Assembly: GCA_934572335.1 (NCBI GenBank)
Contig: CAKTKU010000022.1
Location: forward strand, 1-36,380
Reading direction: 5' to 3'
DNA: 36,380 nucleotides
DNA from: an uncultured Oscillospiraceae bacterium
GTDB lineage: Bacteria > Bacillota > Clostridia > Oscillospirales > Oscillospiraceae
Shown piece after piece: positions 28,999 through 36,380 of the stretch. Made by a program: the position numbers and the translations under genes. Every line of letters begins with the position of its first letter. Position 1 is the first letter of the stretch. Under the pieces are notes generated by a model. It was given only the letters and a program-made list of their open reading frames with translations. It was not told where the DNA came from and did not search any database.

Positions 28999-30711
28999 TT
29001 ATAGATTTTTTATCTGATTCTGGATGAGCTTGCCCACCGTATCGGCGAGCATATCCAGCGACTGAATGCGCGCAAAATCGCGCCCATACACGAGCTTTGC
29101 CGACGGCAGGTCCTCATCGTCGCCGGTGAACACGCACACAACGGATATGCCATCCGCCCGCGCGCGGCGAACTTCAAGCGCACAGTCGGTTATACCGGCA
29201 TCCTGCTCGTAGGCCTCTGCCTCGCCGCCGGTTTTCGACGGTATCTTCACCACGTCATTCGGCTTCACGTCGGAGAGGACGATGAGCAGCTTGTGCTCAT
29301 ACGAGGATGAATTCATGAGATAATGCGCCGCGGAGATTGCGAGCCCGTCGCGGTTGCAGCCGTTGGAGACGTACTCAAATATGCGGCGGTTGTCCTGCGG
29401 CTTATCATAGTCGCGGAAGATGCGCACGATCGTATACCCTGTCATTGAGCAGAATGACATCACGCGGCACGGTATGCCGCAGTCGGTCAGGCTCTCGGCT
29501 ATCATATATCCCTGCGCGGAGACGGCCTCCTGCCGCCCCTTCTGCGAGGTCGAGGCGTCGAGCAGAATGTCGACCGAAAGCTCGCCCATGTCGTCCTGCT
29601 CGTTCTTTATGAACACCTTCTCGTCGTTCAGCATCGCGGCGCGCCACGCGAGCAGTCCGTTTATCCGCCCGGAGTTTGCCTTGACGGGCGCGGGCTGAAG
29701 ATGCAGGAGAACGGAGTTCTGGATCTTGCCCGTGAGCTTTGCGATGGCAAGGCGGTTCTGCGCGCGGCGCGCGGCGTAGCTGGCGCGGTTTTTCTCTATC
29801 TGCGCCGCCTCGCGCTGGCGCGAAAGCGCCTCGAAGCCGTTTTGGATTCTTGACACGTCCGGACGCTCTCCGCGCGTGAAGTGCAGATGGCACATCGCGT
29901 GGCTGCCGGTGCAGAGCTTTTTCTCCATCTCGCTCGACTGCCGCGGCGTGAAGGCGCTCTTGCCGTACTTCGTCTCCATGAATTCACGAAGCTCCGTCTC
30001 GGTCATCTTTGTGCGCAGCTGCATGTCCTGCTGCTGCCCAGCGCCGGAGCCGCCGTAAGCGTTCTCCGGGTGCTCGGCGATGCCGATGCCGAATTTGCGG
30101 AACGCGCCGCTCCCCTGCTTCTTGCCGCGCTTATGCAGCGCGGGGGTAATGAGGCGGCGCTTGGCGCGCTTGCGCTCCTCCGTGCTTATCTGGAACCAGC
30201 GTTCAAAAAGCTCCTTTGTGCGCGCAACGATCTCCTCCGTCGTCATGTCCGGCGTGAATTCCAGCTCGTCCAGCAGCTTTCGGTCGTAGCCGTTCAGCTC
30301 CGGCTCCTCGCCGAGCACGCGCATGAAATGCGCGAGGTTCATTGCCTCGTAAAGATGATAATCGTCATGCCCGGCAAAGCTTTTCACGGCGGCGCGGGCA
30401 TATTTCATGCGCAGTCCGGCGAGCGCGGGACGCTCCGGCAGCTCAAGCTGAAATATGCTGTTTTCAAGCCCCAGCCAGAAAAGCCCCTCGTAGTCGTCAG
30501 ATTCCTCGTACTGCTCAAACGCGCGAAAAAGCGGCACGAACTGGGCGTAATCATAGTGCTTGCGCGCCGCGCCGAGAATGCAGTTCCAATAGAGGTCGGC
30601 GTTGCCGTCGCTGTCGTATGCCTTAAAATCCGGCTGAAAATCATAGCTTCCCGCGCAGTTCCATACAATGTTTAAAGCGCGCTTCTTTTGAAGCTCCGAT
30701 ATAGTGACCAT
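28999..30711 (-). CDS. VWA-domain protein, partner of a MoxR-type ATPase
   Basis: A 570-residue cytoplasmic protein. Residues 1-180 are helical and acidic. A basic, Gly/Gln-rich linker (about 180-235) and a Lys/Arg-rich coiled region (about 295-330) precede a C-terminal von Willebrand A domain. The metal site is D385-A-S387-T-S389 (LLDASTS), with later conserved-looking NRDG (about 453-456) and LSD (479-481). This recalls the CobT-like half of cobaltochelatase-type and MoxR-VWA pairs. The start codon overlaps the stop of the upstream ATPase gene (TAATG), so the two are made together. Such pairs act as chaperone-like or metal-insertion machines; the client here is unknown, and no cobalamin or chlorophyll genes are near. 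Confidence 0.82.
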   Translation of the reverse strand: MVTISELQKKRALNIVWNCAGSYDFQPDFKAYDSDGNADLYWNCILGAARKHYDYAQFVPLFRAFEQYEESDDYEGLFWLGLENSIFQLELPERPALAGLRMKYARAAVKSFAGHDDYHLYEAMNLAHFMRVLGEEPELNGYDRKLLDELEFTPDMTTEEIVARTKELFERWFQISTEERKRAKRRLITPALHKRGKKQGSGAFRKFGIGIAEHPENAYGGSGAGQQQDMQLRTKMTETELREFMETKYGKSAFTPRQSSEMEKKLCTGSHAMCHLHFTRGERPDVSRIQNGFEALSRQREAAQIEKNRASYAARRAQNRLAIAKLTGKIQNSVLLHLQPAPVKANSGRINGLLAWRAAMLNDEKVFIKNEQDDMGELSVDILLDASTSQKGRQEAVSAQGYMIAESLTDCGIPCRVMSFCSMTGYTIVRIFRDYDKPQDNRRIFEYVSNGCNRDGLAISAAHYLMNSSSYEHKLLIVLSDVKPNDVVKIPSKTGGEAEAYEQDAGITDCALEVRRARADGISVVCVFTGDDEDLPSAKLVYGRDFARIQSLDMLADTVGKLIQNQIKNL

Positions 30712-31634
30712 TATTTTGTGAACAGCTTGCTCTCATCGAGCTCTGCCGGGATCCTCGCGGTGATGACGTCGGACACGAGCTGGCGTTCAAAGTCATCAAA
30801 GCTCTTGTTGACGATGCCCATTTCCAGTGCCTCGTCAAGCGTCAGCCCCTGCCGCGTCAGCCCGACCGCGGCGAGCAAGCCGCGCAGGTCGAGCGCCTTT
30901 GTGGATATCTCTGAGCTGTCGCACTTGACGCGCAGTTCCTGAAACAGCTCCGCAAGCTGGCGCGCGTACTCCTGGCGGAGCGTCGGGAACTGCGCGAGCA
31001 TGAGCTTTTCAAGGTTATCCGCGGAGATGATCGGCATATTGATGACCATGAAGCGCGAGGCAAGCGCCTCGTTTATCTCCCTCGTCCCGGCATAGCCGTA
31101 GTTCATCGTGGCGATGAAGCGCGTGCAGGGGGCAAGCTCAATGCGGTCGTAGCCAGGCACGTCGATTATGCGGCGGAAGTCAAGCGTTGCGTGCAGCACG
31201 GAGAGGGATTCGTTCTTTGCCATGTTTATCTCGTCGAGCACGCCGAAGCCGCCCTCGGCAGCGCACTGGTAAATCGGACCGCGGCGGAGCGACACTTCGC
31301 CGTTTTTGAACGTATCCGCGCCGATGAGCGACGCGGCGTCCGTGTTGAGATAAAACGAGATGTCCCACTGCGGGCGGCCGAACACCGCCGCGAGGTTCTC
31401 CGCGAGCACGTTTTTGCCCGTCGCCTTCGGTCCTACGAGCAGCAGGTTCTCCCCTGCCAGCAGACCCGCGAGCGCCTTGCGCCATACCTCCGCGCCGTAA
31501 TACCTGTACTTCGGGTGCGGCACGCGGTACGCCTGTGCGCTGTCGACCGGGTAATTGCGGCGGAAGTCCTCAAGATGCGCGAGGGTCGTCTCCTCTATCC
31601 CCTCACCGCGCAGAAAATCAAGCATTTCGTTCAT
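30711..31634 (-). CDS. MoxR/CobS-type AAA+ ATPase
   Basis: A 307-residue AAA+ ATPase of the MoxR/dynein-related group. Walker A is GPKATGKN (68-75), with Asn where Ser/Thr is usual. Walker B is GVLDEINMAK (D134-E135); sensor-1 is FIATMNYGYAGTREINEALASRFMVINMP, carrying the arginine-finger region. The ATG at 31634 has AAGGAG upstream on the minus strand. The MoxR-VWA gene order suggests that the ATPase works on or through the VWA protein. Family examples include CobS-CobT, NorQ-NorD and RavA-ViaA. The GKN loop occurs in some CobS-type proteins, so activity is not excluded. Confidence 0.87.
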   Translation of the reverse strand: MNEMLDFLRGEGIEETTLAHLEDFRRNYPVDSAQAYRVPHPKYRYYGAEVWRKALAGLLAGENLLLVGPKATGKNVLAENLAAVFGRPQWDISFYLNTDAASLIGADTFKNGEVSLRRGPIYQCAAEGGFGVLDEINMAKNESLSVLHATLDFRRIIDVPGYDRIELAPCTRFIATMNYGYAGTREINEALASRFMVINMPIISADNLEKLMLAQFPTLRQEYARQLAELFQELRVKCDSSEISTKALDLRGLLAAVGLTRQGLTLDEALEMGIVNKSFDDFERQLVSDVITARIPAELDESKLFTK

Positions 31635-31719
31635 ATTTATATATCTCCTTTTCAAGCGGAGTATTTTGCCTTGCTTCGTCTGCATTATAGGCGTTTGAAA
31701 GTGTTAAGTCAATCTAATC

Positions 31720-31748
31720 TTGCAAAATATACACATCGCGGTTAAAAT
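31720..31748 (+). promoter_or_regulatory. Promoter of the papain-fold-like gene
   Basis: TTGCAA (31720-31725), 17-bp spacer, TAAAAT (31743-31748); a TATAAT follows three bases later and may act instead. Confidence 0.6.
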
Positions 31749-31773
31749 ATAATAAAAAACTGTTAATTATGTC

Positions 31774-32472
31774 ATGGATGGTGAAAACATGGTCGAGCAC
31801 AGACTGCGGCATTCCATACCCGCCGTTGACAGCAACGGACTGCTCACATACGGCGGAAGCCAGCTTCTATCCGACAGCGCCGTGATAAAAAAATGCGGAT
31901 GCGGCGTTGTGGCGGCGGCTGACCTGTTCATATACGCCCACCGTAACCGCACGGGGTGCGAATGCGCGCTTTTTGACGGCTTCGGGCGGACGCTGCCGAT
32001 ACCGCTGGCGGATTATAACGCCGTGCTGAAAGCGCTGTGCCGCAGGTACTTTCCGCTCACGCCGCCGTTCGGCATAAACGGGCTGGGGCTTGTGTGCGGG
32101 ATGAACCTCTTTTTCCGCGCGTACAAATACCCGCTGCGCGCGCAGTGGGGCGTGCGGTACAGCGAGCTGTGGCGCAGTATAGAGGCGATGGTCGATGCCG
32201 ACCTCTCCGCCATAATCGCCGTCGGACCCAATATGCCGCGCTTCTGGCAGAATAACCGCCTTGGGCTGTATACGCGCCTGCCGGACGGCAGCTATAAGCG
32301 CATCGGCGCGGTCAAGGCGCACTATATGAGCGTCACCGCCATTGATGGAGAGTGGCTGACCGTGTCGTCATGGGGGCGGAGGTACTGCATAAGCCGGGCG
32401 GAGTACGACGCTTATACACGCGCGTACAGCAACGGACTTCTGTGCAACATCGCGTATATAAAGACGCTGTGA
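31774..32472 (+). CDS. Papain-fold-like (C39-type) protein of unknown function
   Basis: A 232-residue protein without signal peptide or membrane segment. KKCGCGVVAAADL (C41/C43) near the N-terminus and KAHYMSVTAIDGEWLTVSSWGRRYCIS (H183, then SSWG at 198-201) near the C-terminus follow the Cys...His...Asn/Asp-W-G order of papain-like C39 peptidases. The third residue (usually D or N before PWG/SWG) is Ser here. It may therefore be an inactive or altered relative. ATG 31774 has no ribosome-binding site, while an in-frame ATG at 31789 has GGTGA 5 nt upstream, so the protein may be 227 residues. The fold is inferred from motif order only. An amino-acid symporter gene follows 38 bp later. Confidence 0.65.
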   Translation: MDGENMVEHRLRHSIPAVDSNGLLTYGGSQLLSDSAVIKKCGCGVVAAADLFIYAHRNRTGCECALFDGFGRTLPIPLADYNAVLKALCRRYFPLTPPFGINGLGLVCGMNLFFRAYKYPLRAQWGVRYSELWRSIEAMVDADLSAIIAVGPNMPRFWQNNRLGLYTRLPDGSYKRIGAVKAHYMSVTAIDGEWLTVSSWGRRYCISRAEYDAYTRAYSNGLLCNIAYIKTL

Positions 32473-32510
32473 CGGCATATCCTTATTTATAAAATGGATG
32501 AGCCGGAGTG

Positions 32511-33896
32511 ATGCGCGTGGAAGCCATAGTCTCGATAAACAACGCCCTCAACGCCTTTGCGTGGGGACCTGTGATGCTCGCGTTTTTCATCGTCACGGGC
32601 GTATATCTCTCCGTGAAGACAGGATTCGTGCAGCTCAGGCTGGGGCTTGTTTTCAAAAGCACGCTCGGCTCGCTCTTCAAAAAGCGTGAGAAGGGCGCGA
32701 ACGGGGCGCTCACGCCGTTTCAGGCGATGACAACGGCGCTTGCGGGCACGGTCGGAACGGGCAACATCGCGGGCGTTGCCGGGGCGATGTTTACAGGCGG
32801 CGCGGGCGCGGTGTTCTGGATGTGGGTGTCGGCCTTTTTCGGCATGTGCACAAAGTATGCCGAGATCGTCCTTGCCGTGCGCTACCGCGTCATTGACGCG
32901 GACGGGACGCGCCGCGGCGGCGCGATGTACTACATAGAGCGCGGTCTGGGCGAAAAATGGCGGTGGCTCGCGGTGTGCTTTGCTGCGCTTGGGTGCGCAG
33001 CAAGCTTCGGCATCGGCAACATGGCACAGAGCAGCGAAATCGCCGGCGCGGTGCATGAGCTTTGGCGCGTTGACAGCGCCGTGACTGGCGCGCTCCTCGC
33101 ACTGACCGTCGGGCTTATCGTTATCGGCGGGATAAAACGCATCGGCACGGTGACGGCGTATCTTGTCCCCGCGATGTCGGTTTTTTATCTGCTGGTGGGG
33201 CTGTTCATCGTTATCGTGCGCGCGGGGGACGTTCCGGCAATGCTCGCGCGCATCGTGCGGGAGGCGTTCTCCCTGCGCGCGGCGGGCGGCGGAATACTCG
33301 GCTGCGGGATAATGGGCGCGATGAAGCAGGGCTTTGCGCGCGGAATATTCTCCAACGAGGCGGGGCTAGGCTCCGCGCCGATCGCGCACGCGGCATCTTC
33401 ATCGGATGAGCCGTGCGAACAGGCCATGTGGGGCATATTCGAGGTGTTTGTCGACACCATCGTCATCTGCACCATTACGGCGTTTGCCATGCTTTTGTCC
33501 GGCGTGCTGGACTCGCCGGGCGGCGCATCCGCTTATGCCTCCGGCGGCGCAGCGGCCGCGGCAGCGTTTGACGCGGTCATACCCGGCGGCTTCGGCGGGC
33601 GTGTCATCCAGTTCAGTCTTATTCTATTTGCGCTTTCAAGCATCGTGTGCTGGTGCTACTACGGCGAGAGCTGTCTTGACTACCTCTCCGGCGGCAGCGG
33701 CGCGGTGAGAACGGTGTATAAGGTCATTTTCGTGCTGTTCTGCTTTTTGGGTGCGACGGGGTCGGGAGTGCTGATGTGGGACATTTCCGACACGCTCAAC
33801 GGTCTAATGGCGATACCGAACCTGATCGCGCTCGCACTCCTTGGCGGCACGGCGGCGCGGCTCACACGGGAATACTTCGACGGACAGCGTCAATAA
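32511..33896 (+). CDS. AGCS-family sodium/alanine (amino acid) symporter
   Basis: Sodium-coupled amino-acid importer of the alanine/glycine:cation symporter family. The protein (about 461 residues) has about 11 hydrophobic helices. Signatures include GTVGTGNIAGVAGA (about 79-92), ALxxRxxxxDGTRRGGAMYYIERGLG, GIGNMAQSS, KQGFARGIFSNEAGLGSAPIAHA and the late WCYYGESCLDYL. Start choice is uncertain: GGAG (32505-32508) fits a GTG at 32517 (8 nt) better than the ATG at 32511 (2 nt). The gene ends at a clear terminator. It is probably co-transcribed with the papain-fold-like gene. Confidence 0.9.
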   Translation: MRVEAIVSINNALNAFAWGPVMLAFFIVTGVYLSVKTGFVQLRLGLVFKSTLGSLFKKREKGANGALTPFQAMTTALAGTVGTGNIAGVAGAMFTGGAGAVFWMWVSAFFGMCTKYAEIVLAVRYRVIDADGTRRGGAMYYIERGLGEKWRWLAVCFAALGCAASFGIGNMAQSSEIAGAVHELWRVDSAVTGALLALTVGLIVIGGIKRIGTVTAYLVPAMSVFYLLVGLFIVIVRAGDVPAMLARIVREAFSLRAAGGGILGCGIMGAMKQGFARGIFSNEAGLGSAPIAHAASSSDEPCEQAMWGIFEVFVDTIVICTITAFAMLLSGVLDSPGGASAYASGGAAAAAAFDAVIPGGFGGRVIQFSLILFALSSIVCWCYYGESCLDYLSGGSGAVRTVYKVIFVLFCFLGATGSGVLMWDISDTLNGLMAIPNLIALALLGGTAARLTREYFDGQRQ

Positions 33897-33902
33897 AAAC
33901 AC

Positions 33903-33936
33903 ACCGGCAGGGCAAATAATGCGCTCTGCCGGTTTT
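33903..33936 (+). terminator. Terminator of the symporter gene
   Basis: An 11-bp stem with one G-T wobble (33903-33913 with 33923-33933) followed by TTTT. Confidence 0.85.
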
Positions 33937-33978
33937 CTGCAAAAATTTTAAATAAATATAGCTGTCCGGCGCAAAACA

Positions 33979-33987
33979 TGGTATACT
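33979..33987 (+). promoter_or_regulatory. Extended -10 promoter of the GPH symporter gene
   Basis: TG (33979-33980) then G and TATACT (33982-33987). The hexamer 17 bp upstream (TAGCTG) is a poor -35, which an extended -10 would compensate. Confidence 0.55.
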
Positions 33988-34032
33988 AATTTTATCATAT
34001 ACGCAAAAACACGCTGAAAGGACAATATCGCC

Positions 34033-35523
34033 ATGGACGAAGAGCTCAGACTGCGAAAAAGAAATCTCATAATGTACCCGCTGGGTACAGTCGGAAGAGA
34101 CATGATATACAATCTCTTCACGAACTTCATCCTCACTTACATACTCTTCACACGCAGGCTCAACGCGGCGCAGCTCGCCGCGATAACCGCCATCATGGTC
34201 GGGGCGCGTGTGTTCGACGCGCTCAACGACCCCATTATGGGCAACATCATTGAGCGCACACGCACAAAATGGGGCAAGTTCAAGCCATGGCTCGTCATCG
34301 GCATACTCTCGACCTCAGTGGTGGTGTACCTCGCGTTCAACACCGACTTGCAGGGGTGGAGCTTTATCTGGTTTTTCGGTGTGATATACTTCATGTACAG
34401 CATTACCTATACGATGCATGATATATCATACTGGGGGATGATCCCCTCCCTCGGGCGGGATTCCCACGTGCGTGACCAGTTTGCCTCACGCGCGACGCTC
34501 TTCGCCGGTATCGGCGGCGCGCTCGCTGGGTTCCTCATCCCCCGCTTTACCACCGGCGCAGGGACGCTCGGCGGCTCGGCGAGCTACGCCTTTGGGCGCA
34601 TCGCACTTGTCATCTGCATTATTGCGCCGCTCTTCCTGTGCTTCACGGTGTTCGGCGTGCGCGAAAACCGCGATTATGAAAAGGAAAAGGTCCCTCCTGT
34701 CAGCTTCAAGAAGATAATCGGCACGATCGGCGGCAATGACCAGCTTTTATGGATTGCGCTCATCTTCCTCATTCAGCAGATAGGCAACGGTGTGGTGCTG
34801 GGCGGTCTCGGCTCTACATATCTGTACTTTGACCTTGGGTATCAGGGCGGGTATTACTCCAACTTCTCCACGTTCGGGCTGGCCGCGACGGCGGTGCTGA
34901 TGGTGCTCTACCCCGCGATTTCCCGGAAAATAAACAGAAAGCCGCTCATGGGCGTGATGATCATTACCGCGGCTGTGGGCTATGTTGTGATGTTCGTTAT
35001 CGGGGCGTTCATGCCGTCCTCCTCCCCCTCGCTCAAGTGCTGGCTGATGACGGCGGGCTACATGCTTGCAAACTTCGGGCAGTACAGCTTTTACCTTATC
35101 ATGATGATCTCCATCCTCAACACGGTCGAGTATAACGAGCTGACACACGGTGAGCGCGACGAGGCGATCATCGCCTCTCTCCGTCCGTTCCTCACAAAGC
35201 TCGCCTCCGCGCTTATCTCCGTGATAACCTACGTGTGCTACATCGTCTTCGGCGTGCTCAACTACACTAACGAGATATCTGAGTTGGAACGGCTAACCTC
35301 CATGGGCGAGCTGAGCGAGGCGGCAAAGCTCGGCGAGATCGCGGACGTCATCACAAAGGTGCAGCCGGGGCAGAAATTCGGGTTGCTCGTGTGCATCACG
35401 CTTGTGCCGTTTATCTTCATGTTCGTGTCCTACGTGCTCTATAAGAAGCACTATAAGCTCGACGAGGGCGAGTATGACCGTATATGCAAAGAACTTGCCG
35501 CGCGCAAGGTAACCGAAGCATGA
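34033..35523 (+). CDS. GPH-family sugar:cation symporter (MFS)
   Basis: Member of the glycoside-pentoside-hexuronide:cation symporter family (MelB/XylP-like). The 496 residues have about 12 hydrophobic helices. The N-terminal block YPLGTVGRDMIYNLFTNFILTYILF leads to FDALNDPIMGNIIERTRTKWGKFKPW, the hallmark loop with the conserved D-x-x-N-D-P and KWGKFKPW. A second characteristic loop is YTMHDISYWGMIPSL. The C-terminal region has a cytoplasmic insertion (ELERLTSMGELSEAAKLGEI). GAAAGGA precedes the ATG. It overlaps a PIG-L-type deacetylase gene by 4 bp (ATGA), suggesting uptake of an acetylated sugar or glycoside. The substrate cannot be told from sequence. Confidence 0.92.
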   Translation: MDEELRLRKRNLIMYPLGTVGRDMIYNLFTNFILTYILFTRRLNAAQLAAITAIMVGARVFDALNDPIMGNIIERTRTKWGKFKPWLVIGILSTSVVVYLAFNTDLQGWSFIWFFGVIYFMYSITYTMHDISYWGMIPSLGRDSHVRDQFASRATLFAGIGGALAGFLIPRFTTGAGTLGGSASYAFGRIALVICIIAPLFLCFTVFGVRENRDYEKEKVPPVSFKKIIGTIGGNDQLLWIALIFLIQQIGNGVVLGGLGSTYLYFDLGYQGGYYSNFSTFGLAATAVLMVLYPAISRKINRKPLMGVMIITAAVGYVVMFVIGAFMPSSSPSLKCWLMTAGYMLANFGQYSFYLIMMISILNTVEYNELTHGERDEAIIASLRPFLTKLASALISVITYVCYIVFGVLNYTNEISELERLTSMGELSEAAKLGEIADVITKVQPGQKFGLLVCITLVPFIFMFVSYVLYKKHYKLDEGEYDRICKELAARKVTEA

Positions 35524-36293
35524 GCATTGTCAGTCATGCGCTCAGGCTTGCTGCGCCAACACCGAAAATAGAGAGCTTTCAGCGCTTCCTTTTCATCGGT
35601 CCGCACCCGGACGATATTGAGATAGGTGCGGGCGCGACAGCGTCGAAGCTTGTGTCCGAGGGAAAGGATGTGTGCTTTCTCGTCTGCATCGACGGGCGCT
35701 ACGGGGACGCGAATCTCCGATCGCCCGTTTCGCCGGAAGACCTCGCCGCACTGCGGCGTGAGGAAGCGGAAAAGTCCGCCGCCGCGCTTGGTGTGCATGA
35801 CGTGCGCTTCCTTGGCCTGACTGACGGCGGATTCTATACGAGAGACGAGCTTTTCCGCGGCATTGCCCGCGTTATAGGTGAATTCAAGCCGGAGGTCGTG
35901 TTTGCGCCGGATCCCTGCGTCACAAGTGAGTGCCACATTGACCATCTGAATGTTGGCGAATGCGTGCGCCGTGCGGCGTACCTCGCGCCATACGGCAATA
36001 TAATGGCGGGTTACGGCGCGGCAAGCGCGCCCGTAAAGGCGCTCGCCTACTATATGACGGCAAAGCCCACGCAGTATGTAAAGACCACGGGTCATGTTGA
36101 CCGCCAGCTTGACGCGATATTCAAAAACCATATCAGTCAGTTTCCGCCCGGATGCGGCGACGCAAAGGCAATTTCACTTTATATCCGTCTGCGCGCGGCG
36201 GACTTCGGGCTGCGCTCGCTCAAGGGCAGCGCGGAGGGCTTTCGTGTGCTCGGCGTGACACAGATGCACTGCCTCCCCGAAGCCGGGGACTGA
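35520..36293 (+). CDS. PIG-L family deacetylase (LmbE-like)
   Basis: Zinc-dependent N-acetylglucosamine-type deacetylase family. In the 257 residues, FIGPHPDDIEIGAGA (H29, D31, D32) and CHIDH (H139, D141, H142) supply the zinc ligands and catalytic Asp. ALRREEAEKSAAALGVHDVRFLGLTDGGF is the usual middle block. No signal peptide is visible, so it acts in the cytoplasm. The start overlaps the GPH symporter stop (ATGA), and a longer frame from 35484 lies inside the symporter. The pair suggests import followed by deacetylation of an N-acetyl sugar conjugate, an inference from coupling only. Family members also act on GlcNAc-inositol, bacillithiol and mycothiol precursors. Confidence 0.9.
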   Translation: MSIVSHALRLAAPTPKIESFQRFLFIGPHPDDIEIGAGATASKLVSEGKDVCFLVCIDGRYGDANLRSPVSPEDLAALRREEAEKSAAALGVHDVRFLGLTDGGFYTRDELFRGIARVIGEFKPEVVFAPDPCVTSECHIDHLNVGECVRRAAYLAPYGNIMAGYGAASAPVKALAYYMTAKPTQYVKTTGHVDRQLDAIFKNHISQFPPGCGDAKAISLYIRLRAADFGLRSLKGSAEGFRVLGVTQMHCLPEAGD

Positions 36294-36309
36294 ACATAGG
36301 TTATAATCA

Positions 36310-36380
36310 AAACCACCGGTTGAACCGGTGGTTTGAACAGACCCTATAAGGGTCTATCTCCTGTGGTGGCTCCCTAAAGG
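36310..36380 (+). repeat. Tandem hairpins at right edge, possible IS200/IS605-type leader
   Basis: A 12-bp stem (36310-36321 with 36323-36334, core GTTGAAC) is followed closely by a 6-bp hairpin AGACCC/GGGTCT (36339-36344 with 36350-36355). The window ends in CCCTAAAGG, which could be the start of a ribosome-binding site. From memory this resembles the hairpin leader upstream of IS200-type transposase genes. The first hairpin could also terminate the PIG-L gene or an oncoming gene. No transposase sequence is inside the window. Confidence 0.35.

Overview
The window looks like a chromosomal core region of a spore-forming, anaerobic, fairly GC-rich Firmicute. A member of the class Clostridia, probably the Oscillospiraceae/Ruminococcaceae, fits best. 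The reasons are spoIVA and a CwlD-type amidase (endospore formation), a PPi-type phosphofructokinase, a DUF1858 redox protein, a yajC/TIGR04086 pair, strong AGGAGG ribosome-binding sites, and sigma-A promoters with 16-17 bp spacers. Taxonomy is inferred from gene content only. I see no prophage, CRISPR array, restriction system or tRNA/rRNA gene. There are 37 protein genes, nearly all compactly packed.

Layout. 122-4160: rlmD (minus), a small lipoprotein, an HD hydrolase overlapping an Sfp-type phosphopantetheinyl transferase, and dapA (minus). 4308-7396: queA-tgt (queuosine tRNA modification), then yajC and a TIGR04086-like membrane protein. 7397-10937: an AT-rich gap and a structured leader RNA in front of an XerD-like recombinase, then ruvC-ruvA-ruvB. 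11308-13355: a zinc-ribbon protein with a long leader, a DUF1858 protein, and trmK overlapping a Nif3-like gene. 13444-17854: spoIVA, a CwlD-like amidase, radA and a DUF6873-type gene.

17862-21776 (minus strand): a second Xer-type recombinase, a 28-bp dif-like site just upstream of its promoter, a degenerate P1B-type ATPase, and class II aldolase. 21929-23170: PPi-phosphofructokinase, divergent from aldolase across a perfect palindrome. 23476-28942: a complete livJHMGF branched-chain amino-acid ABC operon followed by a cytidylate-kinase-like gene. 28999-31634 (minus): a MoxR-type AAA ATPase overlapping a VWA protein. 31774-36293: a papain-fold-like protein, an AGCS amino-acid symporter, a GPH sugar symporter and a PIG-L-type deacetylase. 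Both window edges carry hairpins; those at the right edge resemble an IS200/IS605-type leader.

The most interesting points are these. (1) A dif-like site (18985-19012) lies 7 bp upstream of the promoter of an Xer recombinase, in a window that also has a second Xer recombinase and ruvCAB. (2) A P-type ATPase relative (19110-20762) keeps the fold and transmembrane layout but has lost the actuator domain, CPC, most of DKTGT and the GDGxND motif. (3) A structured, possibly pseudoknotted leader RNA precedes the XerD-like gene. (4) A 45-bp palindromic terminator is read as protein on both strands, so two convergent genes both end in EQTLP. Everything here was read by eye. No alignment, folding or database search was run.
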